Positions 32,457 to 41,265 of a DNA stretch of 64,000 bases are shown piece after piece. Under the pieces are notes generated by a model, which was not told the DNA's origin, made no database searches, and saw only the letters and a list, made by a program, of their open reading frames with translations. Positions within the stretch are counted from its first letter, which is position 1; every line of letters starts with the position of its first letter. The DNA is from Rhodopseudomonas_A palustris_F (GTDB lineage Bacteria > Pseudomonadota > Alphaproteobacteria > Rhizobiales > Xanthobacteraceae): assembly GCF_000013745.1 (NCBI RefSeq), contig NC_007925.1, forward strand, positions 4,526,001 to 4,590,000, written 5' to 3'. The position numbers were made by a program, and so were the translations under genes.

Positions 32457-34553
32457 CTACGCCGCCCGCACGGTGTGCAGAAACTTGCCGACCTCGAGCT
32501 TCAGCCGGTTGCTGTCGCCGGCCAGCGAATGCGCCGCCGACAGCACCTCGACCGCCGCGGCGCCGGTTTCGCCGGCGCCGTGTTCGACGTCGACAATGTT
32601 CGAGGACACCGCCTGCGTTCCTTGAGCGGCGTGCTGGATGTTGCGGGAAATCTCCTGGGTCGCGGCCCCCTGCTGCTCGACCGCCGCGGCAATCGTCGAA
32701 GCGATTTCCGACATCCTGCCGATGGTGTCGCCGATCTGCTTGATGGCGCCGACCGATTGCTGAGTCGCGGACTGAATGCCGGCGACCTGCTGGCCGATTT
32801 CGCCGGTGGCCTTGGCGGTCTGCTCCGCCAACGCCTTCACTTCGGACGCCACCACGGCGAATCCCCGTCCGGCCTCGCCGGCCCTCGCCGCCTCGATGGT
32901 GGCATTCAGCGCCAAGAGATTGGTCTGCCCGGCGATGGCATTGATCAACTCGACGACATCGCCGATCCGCGCCGCCGCCTTGGCCAATTCGCCGATCCGG
33001 TCATTGGTGTCGCGGGCCTGATCCACCGCCTCGCCGGCGATCCGCGCCGAATCCTGCACCTGGCGGCTGATCTCGTTGACCGAGGCGGTCATCTGTTCGG
33101 ACGCCGAGGCGACCGACTGCACATTGGTGGAGGCTTCCTCCGAAGCCTGCGCCACCCGCACCGTCAGCGCCTGCGAGCGCTCCGCGGTCGCGGTCAACGT
33201 CGCGGCCGAGGCCTCGAGTTCGGTCGACGCCGACGACACGGTCTCGACGATCTCCCCGATCGCCTGTTCGAAACCGTCGGCGAGCCGCGTCATGTCCTGC
33301 CGGCGCTGCGCCGCGGCGCTTTCGCTCTGCGCGATCTTGGCGTGCGCTTCGTCGCGCGCCTTGGTCTCGGCGTTGACCTTGCAGGCTTGCACCGCGTGCG
33401 CCATCTCGCCGATTTCGTCGCGGCGCTCGAGCCCGGGCAGCACGATGGTCAGTTCGCCGGCGGCGAGCCGGCGCAGCGCCACCGCCAGCGCCGACAACGG
33501 CCGCAAGATACGGATGAAGGTCAGCCACAGGCTGACCAACACCAGCGCCAGCGCCGCGACCAGCAGCGCGCCGTTGCGCATCAGCGCGGAGTCGCTGCGC
33601 GCCGCGTCGTTGACCGCCTCGGCATCGGCGGCGGCGCCGATCGCCTCACCGAGCCGCAGCACGGCGTCGACCGCGACGGTGGCGCGCTTGAAGTAATCGT
33701 CGCCGCTGATCGCGTAATCGCCACGTTCGCCGGCGGCGAAGATCGCGTCGCGGGTGGCGTCGTAGACGCGGTAATAGTCCTGCTCCACCGCGGCGATCGC
33801 TTCGCCGATGCCGGCCGGCAGATCGCCGCGCTGCTTTTGCGTCGACACCATGTTCCAGGCCAGATCGATATGGCCGCGGAACAGCGACAGGTTGCGCAGC
33901 GCCTCGCTGCCGAGCTTGGCGCGGGCGTTGATGATGCCGCCGAGATAGCCGCGTTCGCGTCCGGCGTTTTCGGCCATCTGCGCGGCGAGATGGCGCAGCG
34001 TGACGAGCTGCGACAGCGCCACCGAGGGCGGACTGGCGATGGTTTCAAGGGTCTGGCGCAACCGCGTGGCGGCGCCGTCGATCGCGCCGGTGAGGGTGGC
34101 GAAGGCGCCCTGCATCAGCTCGGGCGAGCGCGCCGCCGCCGGCTTGGCGATGGCGTCGTCAATCCGGCGGCGCATCGTCTGCAGCGAATCGAACGCCTGC
34201 TCGGCGGCGGCGATCGCCGAACCCGCGGTTTGCATCTGCGGCACCGCGCGGAGCTGCGCCAGCGCCTCGCGGAAGGCTGCATCGGCGCCGCTACGTAGCT
34301 GGCCGATCGCGGCGAGCCGCGCCGCGGAAGCCGGCTCCGGGGCCTTCAGCGCGGCATTGGTGGTGCCGCGTTCGGTCGCCCATTGCGCGGCGCTGCGCAG
34401 CAGCAGACGCGAAATCTGATTGACCTCGACGAAGGCCTCGGAACGCTGCCGGCGCAGCAGCGCGTCGCGGGCATCGAGCCCGGCGAAGGCCACTGCCATC
34501 AGCGCCAGCGCGCAGACGATCAACGGCAGCAGCGTGCGGATACGTAAGCTCAT
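32457..34553 (-). CDS. Membrane-bound methyl-accepting chemotaxis protein
   Basis: A 698-residue receptor: TM1 about 8-28, a large all-helical periplasmic domain of about 290 residues ('LSQLVTLRHLAAQMAENAGR', 'GDLPAGIGEAIAAVEQDYYR'), TM2 about 327-347 ('LLVAALALVLVSLWLTFIRI'), a HAMP domain to about 400, then the signalling helices with tip 'NLLALNATIEAARAGEAGRG'. The sensor looks like a long four-helix bundle or NIT-type domain, not a Cache domain. No CheR-binding pentapeptide ends the protein; the C-terminus is 'FLHTVRAA'. The ATG is preceded by GGAG. Confidence 0.92.
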   Translation of the reverse strand: MSLRIRTLLPLIVCALALMAVAFAGLDARDALLRRQRSEAFVEVNQISRLLLRSAAQWATERGTTNAALKAPEPASAARLAAIGQLRSGADAAFREALAQLRAVPQMQTAGSAIAAAEQAFDSLQTMRRRIDDAIAKPAAARSPELMQGAFATLTGAIDGAATRLRQTLETIASPPSVALSQLVTLRHLAAQMAENAGRERGYLGGIINARAKLGSEALRNLSLFRGHIDLAWNMVSTQKQRGDLPAGIGEAIAAVEQDYYRVYDATRDAIFAAGERGDYAISGDDYFKRATVAVDAVLRLGEAIGAAADAEAVNDAARSDSALMRNGALLVAALALVLVSLWLTFIRILRPLSALAVALRRLAAGELTIVLPGLERRDEIGEMAHAVQACKVNAETKARDEAHAKIAQSESAAAQRRQDMTRLADGFEQAIGEIVETVSSASTELEASAATLTATAERSQALTVRVAQASEEASTNVQSVASASEQMTASVNEISRQVQDSARIAGEAVDQARDTNDRIGELAKAAARIGDVVELINAIAGQTNLLALNATIEAARAGEAGRGFAVVASEVKALAEQTAKATGEIGQQVAGIQSATQQSVGAIKQIGDTIGRMSEIASTIAAAVEQQGAATQEISRNIQHAAQGTQAVSSNIVDVEHGAGETGAAAVEVLSAAHSLAGDSNRLKLEVGKFLHTVRAA

Positions 34554-34791
34554 GGAGGCTCCCCGATCGAAGCAACGGGCTCACGCCGGCCGCGTCGCAC
34601 AGCAACGCCTCGGTCTCCGCGGCACGGAGCGCAGGGCAGCATGCGAACGCGACGAGCGCCGGCCTCATTCAGCGTTGAAATGCGACATCGTCGCGCGGAC
34701 TACGGCGAATAAAGCGTAGCCATCGGGGTGTTGATTTTAGTTAATTTGTCGGCTGGTAGGAGCCCGAGGAAAGCCGCGCCGCGATGGCTTG

Positions 34792-35763
34792 CTAAGCCCC
34801 GCCGATCAGGATGCCGACGGCGAGCACGATGACGCCGCCGAGCACGATCTGGAACACCGCCTGCAGGAACGGAGTGTCCATGTATTTGGCGCGGATATAG
34901 GCGATCGCCCACAATTCGATGAACACCACGACGCCGGCGATCGCGGTGGCGATCCAGAACGCGTTGGCCCAGCTATCGGGAACGAGATACGGCAGGGTGT
35001 GGCCGAGCCCGCCGACCGTGGTCATCAACCCGCAAATGCCGCCGCGCAGCCACGGCGAACCGCGGCCGGTCATCGAGCCGTCGTCGGACAAGGCTTCGGC
35101 GAAGCCCATGGAAATGCCGGCGCCGATCGAGGCGGCGAGCCCGACCAGGAAGGTCTGCCAGTTCTGGTGCGTGGCGAACGCCGCGGCGAACAGCGGCGCC
35201 AGCGTCGACACCGAGCCGTCCATCAGCCCGGCGAGGCCCGGCTGGACGTATTGCAGCACGAACATCCGGCGGCGGGTTCTGTCCTCCTCGCCGCGCACCC
35301 CGGCGGTGAGGATGGTTTCCGACAACTTGACGGCGAGTTGCTCGTGGCCCTTCTCGATTTCGGCGAGATCCGACAGCAAGCGGCGGACGCCGGTGTCGGT
35401 GGTCTGCTCGGCGGCCTTGGCGTAGAACCGCTCGGCCTCGAACTCCATGGTCTCCGCTTCCTTGCGGATGGTGTCGAGCGACAGGTTGCGGGTCAGCCAG
35501 ATCGGCCGGCGGCGGATGAATCCCTTGACGTCCTGGCGGCGGATCGGCGGCAGGTTGGGGCCGAACCGCTGCTCATAGAGCTTGAGCAACAGGTGGCGAT
35601 GGCCCTTTTCCTGCTCGGCCATTTCGGTGAACACCTTGGCGGAGTCGGGATAGCGCTCGGCGAGGTCTTCGGCGAAAGCCAGATAGATGCGGCTGTCTTC
35701 TTCCTCGCCGGCGATCGCCACGGCGAGGATTTCGCGCTCGGTCAGCTCGGCAAAGGCCTTCAT
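34792..35763 (-). CDS. mbfA: Membrane-bound ferritin / iron exporter MbfA
   Basis: A 323-residue fusion of an N-terminal ferritin-like (rubrerythrin/erythrin) domain (about 1-165) with a VIT1-like membrane domain (about 175-323, several helices). Di-iron ligands are in 'EREILAVAIAGEEEDSRIY', 'MAEQEKGHRHLL', 'EFEAERFYAKAAEQ' and 'LAEIEKGHEQLA'; the VIT1 part has 'GLAGLMDGSVSTLAPLFAAA' and 'AASIGAGISMGFAEALSDDG'. In Bradyrhizobium and Agrobacterium MbfA exports iron and protects against H2O2 and is repressed by Irr. The start is the ATG at 35763; a GTG one codon earlier is also possible. The ICE-type box sits 10 bp upstream. Confidence 0.95.
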   Translation of the reverse strand: MKAFAELTEREILAVAIAGEEEDSRIYLAFAEDLAERYPDSAKVFTEMAEQEKGHRHLLLKLYEQRFGPNLPPIRRQDVKGFIRRRPIWLTRNLSLDTIRKEAETMEFEAERFYAKAAEQTTDTGVRRLLSDLAEIEKGHEQLAVKLSETILTAGVRGEEDRTRRRMFVLQYVQPGLAGLMDGSVSTLAPLFAAAFATHQNWQTFLVGLAASIGAGISMGFAEALSDDGSMTGRGSPWLRGGICGLMTTVGGLGHTLPYLVPDSWANAFWIATAIAGVVVFIELWAIAYIRAKYMDTPFLQAVFQIVLGGVIVLAVGILIGGA

Positions 35764-35774
35764 CACGGATCCAA

Positions 35775-35820
35775 TCTAGAATTGTTCTAATCGTTTAGTC
35801 TGGCCGGCCTTCGCTGTCAA
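35775..35820 (-). promoter_or_regulatory. mbfA promoter with ICE (Irr) box
   Basis: Read on the minus strand: -35 TTGACA (35820-35815), 17-bp spacer, -10 TAAACG (35797-35792), then TTAGAA-CAA-TTCTAGA (35790-35775), a near-perfect inverted repeat matching the iron-control element recognised by Irr in Rhizobiales. The box covers the expected transcription start, fitting repression when iron is low. Confidence 0.72.
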
Positions 35821-35921
35821 AAGCCCCGACATCCGCGCGTCATCGCCGTTTCATCGAACCGTCAGCCGGCTGTGATCGCGGCCCGGCACAACGTCCGCTG
35901 TCAATCACAGGAGGTTTTTCG

Positions 35922-37277
35922 ATGCGCATCACCCTGCTCTGTTCGGTCGCCGCGCTGGCGCTCGGCGTCACCACGGCCGTAGCACAAACCGAAGGCGAGT
36001 TCCCGGCGACGCTGGCGGGCCATGCCGTGCTGCCGGCGCAGAGCTTCATCGATGCGCCGAAGGACGCGCCCGACGATCTGAAGACCTCCGGCAAATACAC
36101 CACCGGCAAGCGCGTCGAGGCGCTGGGCAGCGTGATGGGCAAGTCCTATGAGCGGCCGACCGGGGTGTCGCTGCCGTTCAAGGGCCAGCCGCTGCAGGGC
36201 CATTCCGGCATCAAGGTGATGCCGGACGGCTCGTTCTGGGTGCTGACCGACAACGGCATGGGCTCGCGCTACAATTCCGCCGACTCGATGCTGTATCTCA
36301 ACCGGCACAAGATCGACTGGGCGGGCGGCAAGATCGAGCGCCAGGAAACCGTGTTCCTGCACGACCCCGACAAGAAGGTGCCGTTCCGCATCGTCCACGA
36401 GGACACCGCCAAGCGCTATCTGACGGGTGCGGATTTCGACACCGAGGGCTTTCAGATCATCGGCGACACTTTCTGGATCGGCGACGAATTCGGCCCCTAC
36501 ATCCTGAAGACCGACAAGGCCGGCAAGGTGCTGGCGGTGTTCGAAACCTTCGCCGACGGCAAGCCGGTGAAATCGCCCGACCATTGGTCGGTGCAGTCGC
36601 CGGGCGCGCCGGGCGCCAGCTACACCGGCGTCAATCTGCGCCGCTCCAAGGGTTTTGAAGGCTTTGCGTCCTCGAAGGACGGCAAATTCCTCTATGGCCT
36701 GCTGGAAGGCCCGCTGTGGAACGCCGAGAGCAAGGACTGGGAGAAGGTCGACGGCCATGAGGCCTCGCGGATTGTCGAATTCGACGTCGCCGCGGAAAAA
36801 TTCACCGGCCGCTATTGGCAATACGTGTTCGAGCAGAACGGCAACGCAATCGGCGATTTCAACATGATCGACGCCAGCCACGGCCTGATCATCGAGCGCG
36901 ACAACGGCGAAGGCACCAAGGACAAGGCCTGCGCCGAAGCAAACCGCGGCGCCGATTGCTTCCCCGACCTCGCCCGGTTCAAGCGCGTGGTGAAGATTGA
37001 ACTCAGCGACGCCAATGTCGGCAAGCCGGTGCGCAAGATCGGTTACATCGACCTGATGAAGATTCGCGACCCCAACCACAAGGCGAAGAAGCCGCTGAAC
37101 GACGGCGTGCTGACCTTCCCGTTCTTCACCATCGAGAACGTCGATCAGGTCGACGACACGCACATCATCGTCGGCAACGACAACAACCTGCCGTTCTCCT
37201 CCAGCCGCGATCCCAACAAGGCCGACGACAACGAGTTCGTGCTGCTCGAAGTCGGCGATTTCCTGAAGGCGAAGTAA
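35922..37277 (+). CDS. Esterase-like activity of phytase family protein, exported
   Basis: A 451-residue protein with a signal peptide (about 1-21, cut after 'AVAQ') and a beta-propeller-like phytase-like domain. 'GHSGIKVMPDGSFWVLTDNG', 'DTEGFQIIGDTFWIGDEFGP', 'KGFEGFASSKDGKFLYGLLE' and 'FFTIENVDQVDDTHIIVGND' mark the PF13449-type family, found in the periplasm and linked to organic-phosphate or ester hydrolysis. AGGAGG precedes the ATG. It lies divergent from mbfA (158 bp between starts) and ends 15 bp before repeat copy D. The true substrate is not known. Confidence 0.85.
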   Translation: MRITLLCSVAALALGVTTAVAQTEGEFPATLAGHAVLPAQSFIDAPKDAPDDLKTSGKYTTGKRVEALGSVMGKSYERPTGVSLPFKGQPLQGHSGIKVMPDGSFWVLTDNGMGSRYNSADSMLYLNRHKIDWAGGKIERQETVFLHDPDKKVPFRIVHEDTAKRYLTGADFDTEGFQIIGDTFWIGDEFGPYILKTDKAGKVLAVFETFADGKPVKSPDHWSVQSPGAPGASYTGVNLRRSKGFEGFASSKDGKFLYGLLEGPLWNAESKDWEKVDGHEASRIVEFDVAAEKFTGRYWQYVFEQNGNAIGDFNMIDASHGLIIERDNGEGTKDKACAEANRGADCFPDLARFKRVVKIELSDANVGKPVRKIGYIDLMKIRDPNHKAKKPLNDGVLTFPFFTIENVDQVDDTHIIVGNDNNLPFSSSRDPNKADDNEFVLLEVGDFLKAK

Positions 37278-37292
37278 GCGGAATAACAAACC

Positions 37293-37428
37293 GTGTCCCG
37301 GACAAGGAGCAGCGCGGTTCGCGCTGCTCTGCAGAACCGGGACCGTTCCAAGCGCCACGTCGCGTCACGGCCCCGGATCTGCCGCGCACCACGCCGCATG
37401 CGCGGCGCGTCGCACTGCGTCCGGGGCA
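37293..37428 (-). repeat. 135-bp palindromic intergenic repeat, copy D (inverted)
   Basis: Begins GTGTCCCGGAC and ends GTCCGGGGCA, the reverse complement of A-C. It starts 15 bp after the phytase-like stop and ends 8 bp before the chemoreceptor stop on the opposite strand. Confidence 0.85.
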
Positions 37429-37436
37429 GGAACGCC

Positions 37437-39122
37437 TTACGCCGCGCGAACCTTGCCGAGGAACTCGTCGACCGCGACGCGCAGCAGGCCGGACTGGCTG
37501 TCGAGTTCGCGGGCATTCGACAGCACTTCCGAGGCCGCGCTGCCGGTGGCTTCCGCAGCCGCTGCGACGCCGCCGATGTGATTGGAGATCTCGCTGGAGC
37601 CCGCCGCGACCGACTGGATGTTGCGGGCGATCTCGCGGGTCGCGGCGCCCTGCTCTTCCACGGCGCCGGAAATCGCCAGCGTGATCTCGCTCATCTGCGC
37701 AATGGTGCCGGTGATGCCGCCGATCGATTTCACCGCGTCGGAGGTCGAGGCCTGCATCGCCGAAACCTGCGTCGAGATTTCCTCGGTGGCTTTGGCGGTC
37801 TGGCTCGCCAGCGCTTTGACTTCGGAGGCCACCACGGCAAAGCCGCGGCCGGACTCGCCGGCGCGGGCGGCTTCGATGGTGGCGTTCAGCGCCAGCAGAT
37901 TGGTCTGCGATGCGATCGAGTGGATCAGCTGCACCACTTCGCCGATCTTCTCGGCGCCGATCGACAGCAGCTTCACGGTCTCGTTGGTCTGCTCGGCGTC
38001 GCCGACCGCGCGGCTGGCGATCTCGCGCGACTGGCTGACCTGGCGGGCGATCTCGGTGACCGAGGCAGACAGTTCTTCGGCGGCCGAGGCCACGGTGCCG
38101 ACATTGGTGGAAGCATTTTCAGACGCGGCGCCGACCGTGGCGGCGCGCGACGAGGCGTCGGTCGCGGTCGCGGTCATCGACTGCGCGGTCGACTGCATGC
38201 CCTGCGCCGCCGCCGACACCGAGCGGACGATGCCCGAAACGCTGCGCTCGAAATCGTCGGCGAGGCTCTCCATCTCGGCGCGGCGCGCCGCCGCGACGCG
38301 CTGTTGCGCCTCGGCCTCGACCTGCTCCAGGCCGCGGATCCGGATCGCGTTGTCCTTGAACACCTGCACGGTGGCGGCCATCTTGCCGACCTCGTCGCCG
38401 CGGGCGATGCCGGGAATGTCGTCGTCCAGCCGGCCGTCGGCCAATGAGCGCATCCGCGCGCCGAGCTGGCCGAGCGGCCCGGTGATGCTGCGGCCGATCA
38501 GCAGCGCGATCAAACCTGCGAACACCGCGATGGCCAGGAACGCCAGACCGAGCGCCCACATGATCGGCTGCAACTTGGCGTCGAGGTCGTCCAGATAGGC
38601 CCCGGTGCCGACGAACATATTCCAGCCGGGAATGGCCACGGCGTAGCCGAGCTTGCGGGTCGGCTGCTTCTCGCCAGGCTTCATGAATTCGTAGCTCAGC
38701 AAGAACTCGCCCTTGGCGGCCACGCCGTCACGCAGTTCGCGCGAGATCGCGCGGCCGTTGGTCTGGGTGTCGAGGCGAAAGGTGCCGAGTGCCTTGGGAT
38801 CGGAATGCGCGATGGTGATCCCGTCCATGGTGTAGGCGAAGAAATAGCCGGCGCCGTTGTCGAACGTCATCGTGTTGGCGCGCTTGGCGAATTCGGCAAT
38901 CGCCGCGTCCTTGGTGAGCTGACCGGCATCGACCTGCTTCTGCAGACCGATCGCCATGGTGCGCGCCACCTCGACCACCGTCTTGGTCTGCTCGATCCGC
39001 GCGTTCAGCATCTCCCGCTGCATCATCGATCCGGCGAGCACGCCGGCGGCGCATAGGCCGAGCAACGTCACCCCCACAAGGATGCCAAGTTTCGGGGTGA
39101 TCGTAAGATTGTTGAATTTCAC
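37437..39122 (-). CDS. Methyl-accepting chemotaxis protein, single-Cache sensor (1)
   Basis: A 561-residue receptor: TM1 about 12-30, a single-Cache-2 periplasmic sensor about 35-180 ('DNGAGYFFAYTMDGITIAHS', 'YAVAIPGWNMFVGTGAYLDD'), TM2 about 187-208, HAMP, and a signalling domain with tip 'NLLALNATIEAARAGESGRG'. sCache_2 domains usually bind small carboxylates or amines. The start is GTG at 39122 (VKFNNLTITPKLG) behind GGAGA; the frame is open to 39197 but unsupported. The next gene upstream on the same strand is a paralogue of exactly the same length, evidently a tandem duplication. The protein ends 'FLGKVRAA'. Confidence 0.92.
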   Translation of the reverse strand: MKFNNLTITPKLGILVGVTLLGLCAAGVLAGSMMQREMLNARIEQTKTVVEVARTMAIGLQKQVDAGQLTKDAAIAEFAKRANTMTFDNGAGYFFAYTMDGITIAHSDPKALGTFRLDTQTNGRAISRELRDGVAAKGEFLLSYEFMKPGEKQPTRKLGYAVAIPGWNMFVGTGAYLDDLDAKLQPIMWALGLAFLAIAVFAGLIALLIGRSITGPLGQLGARMRSLADGRLDDDIPGIARGDEVGKMAATVQVFKDNAIRIRGLEQVEAEAQQRVAAARRAEMESLADDFERSVSGIVRSVSAAAQGMQSTAQSMTATATDASSRAATVGAASENASTNVGTVASAAEELSASVTEIARQVSQSREIASRAVGDAEQTNETVKLLSIGAEKIGEVVQLIHSIASQTNLLALNATIEAARAGESGRGFAVVASEVKALASQTAKATEEISTQVSAMQASTSDAVKSIGGITGTIAQMSEITLAISGAVEEQGAATREIARNIQSVAAGSSEISNHIGGVAAAAEATGSAASEVLSNARELDSQSGLLRVAVDEFLGKVRAA

Positions 39123-39299
39123 GGCGATGTCTCCGGCGACTGCAGCGGGGCGGGCGGCATCACAGTAACGGCATAACCTTCCGGAACTGTTACTCATATG
39201 GCCGCAATTCGCCGCGCGCGAAGGCTGGTGCCATCGCGCTGGGCTGCTGTCATCAGCGACCGAGCTCGGGTCGCCGACTTCTCGGGCTCGGCCCCGCGC

Positions 39300-40985
39300 T
39301 TACGCCGCGCGGACCTTGCCGAGGAATTCGTCGACCGCGGCGCGCAGCGAGCCGGACTGGCTGTCGAGTTCGCGGGCGTTCGACAACACTTCGGAGGCCG
39401 CCGTGCCGGAGGCTTCCGCGGCGGCGGCGACGCCGCCGATGTGATCGGAAATCTCGTTGGAGCCGGCGGCGACCGCCTGGATGTTGCGGGCGATCTCGCG
39501 GGTCGCCGAGCCCTGCTGCTCTACGGCCCCGGAAATCGCCATGGTGATGTCGCTCATCTGGCCGATGGTCGCGGTGATGCCGGCGATCGACTCCACCGCG
39601 GTCGCGGTCGAGGCCTGCATCGCGGCGACCTGCGCGGAGATCTCCTCGGTCGCCTTGGCGGTCTGGCTCGCCAACGCCTTGACCTCGGAGGCCACCACCG
39701 CGAAGCCGCGGCCGGATTCGCCGGCGCGCGCCGCTTCGATGGTGGCATTCAGCGCCAACAGATTGGTCTGCGAGGCGATCGAGTGGATGAGCTGCACCAC
39801 TTCGCCGATCTTCTCGGCGCCGATCGACAGCAGTTTCACCGTCTCGTTGGTGTGTTCTGCGTCACCGACGGCGCGGCCGGCGATCTCGCGCGATTGCGTC
39901 ACCTGCCGGGAAATCTCCGCCACCGAACCGGACAGCTGCTCCGCCGCCGCCGCCACCATGCCGACGGTGTTCGACGCGGTCTGCGAGGCGGCTCCGACCG
40001 AGGCGGCGCGCGACGATGCGTCGCTGGCGGTCGCGGTCATCGATTGCGCGGTGGTCTGCATGCCCGACGCCGCCGAGGACACCGACCGCACGATGCCCGA
40101 GACGCTGCGCTCGAAATCATCGGCGATGCTTTCCATCGCGGCGCGGCGCTCGCCGGCCACGCGCTGCTGCGTCTCGACCTCGAGCTGCTCCAGCCCGCGA
40201 ATCCGGATCGCATTGTCCTTGAACACCTGCACCGTCTTGGCCATCGCGCCGACCTCGTCGCCGCGCTCGGCGCCGGGAATCGTCTCGTCCAGGTGGCCAT
40301 CGGCCAGCGAGCGCATCCGTGCGCCGAGCCGGCCGAGCGGTCGGGTGATGCTACGGCCGATCATCCAGGCGATCGCCCCGGCGGCCGCGCCGATCGCCAG
40401 GATAGCCAAGCCGAGCGCCCACATGATCGGCATCAGCTTGGCGTCGAGATCATCCAGATAGCCGCCGGTGCCGACATACATGTTCCAGCCGGGGATGGCG
40501 GTGGCGTAGCCGATCTTGCGGATCGGCTGCTTCTCGCCAGGCTTCATGAATTCATAGGTCAACAAGTGTTCGCCGGTGGCGGGGACGCCGGCGATCCATT
40601 CGCGGGTCAGATACCGGCCATTGGTGCTCGACTCGATACGGTTCTTGCCGATCTGCTCCGGATTGGGCGACAGGATCGTCACGCCTTGCATGGTGGAGCC
40701 GAACAAATAGCCTGAGCCGTTGTCGAAGCGCATCATGTTGCCGATCCGCCCGAATTCGGCGATCGCGGCTTCCTTGGTGATCTTGCCGGCGTCGACCTCC
40801 TTCTGCAGGCCGACGGCGATGTTGCGCGCGGTTTCGACGATCGCCTTGATCTGGTCGACCCGGGCGTTGAGCATTTCGCGTTGCATCAGCTTGCCGGCCA
40901 GCAATCCGGCGGCGCAAAGGCCGAGCAAGGTGACGCCGACGAGAATGCCGAGCTTGGGCGTGATGGTCAGATTGTTCAGCTTCAC
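39300..40985 (-). CDS. Methyl-accepting chemotaxis protein, single-Cache sensor (2)
   Basis: A 561-residue paralogue of the preceding receptor with identical architecture and length. The start is again a GTG (VKLNNLTITPKLG) behind GGAG. The signalling half is almost identical to that of its neighbour, while the Cache sensor differs in the ligand-facing part: 'DNGSGYLFGSTMQGVTILSP' against 'DNGAGYFFAYTMDGITIAHS', and 'REWIAGVPATGEHLLTYEFM' against 'RELRDGVAAKGEFLLSYEFM'. That pattern suggests duplication followed by divergence in ligand choice, with the core kept alike by selection or gene conversion. Confidence 0.92.
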   Translation of the reverse strand: MKLNNLTITPKLGILVGVTLLGLCAAGLLAGKLMQREMLNARVDQIKAIVETARNIAVGLQKEVDAGKITKEAAIAEFGRIGNMMRFDNGSGYLFGSTMQGVTILSPNPEQIGKNRIESSTNGRYLTREWIAGVPATGEHLLTYEFMKPGEKQPIRKIGYATAIPGWNMYVGTGGYLDDLDAKLMPIMWALGLAILAIGAAAGAIAWMIGRSITRPLGRLGARMRSLADGHLDETIPGAERGDEVGAMAKTVQVFKDNAIRIRGLEQLEVETQQRVAGERRAAMESIADDFERSVSGIVRSVSSAASGMQTTAQSMTATASDASSRAASVGAASQTASNTVGMVAAAAEQLSGSVAEISRQVTQSREIAGRAVGDAEHTNETVKLLSIGAEKIGEVVQLIHSIASQTNLLALNATIEAARAGESGRGFAVVASEVKALASQTAKATEEISAQVAAMQASTATAVESIAGITATIGQMSDITMAISGAVEQQGSATREIARNIQAVAAGSNEISDHIGGVAAAAEASGTAASEVLSNARELDSQSGSLRAAVDEFLGKVRAA

Positions 40986-41183
40986 GTTGCGATCTCCGAA
41001 CGCGCGCAGAGCGCACACGATTGGAGGCAAGCTATCGGCACAACGTTCCCAACGTGTTTAATCGGGACTACGTACGTTTCCGAGGTGCCGGGGTCACCTC
41101 AGCCCGGGCCGCCGCGCGACCTGCATGGCGCATGGCGGTTGGCTGCAGCGAGTAGCGCCGGTCCTCCGGATCGCGAGAGGCAG

Positions 41184-41216
41184 ACAAAAAAACCCCTCCC
41201 GCGAGGGAGGGGTTTT
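41184..41216 (-). terminator. Intrinsic terminator of serA
   Basis: Stem CCCCTCCC / GGGAGGGG (41193-41200 with 41205-41212) around GCGA, with seven T on the minus strand. It lies about 50 bp after the serA stop. A4 on the other side would let it act weakly in both directions. Confidence 0.9.
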
Positions 41217-41265
41217 GAGCGTGCAAGCTCCGAGCAATTCGCGGAGCCGCAAACCATCGAAGGCT

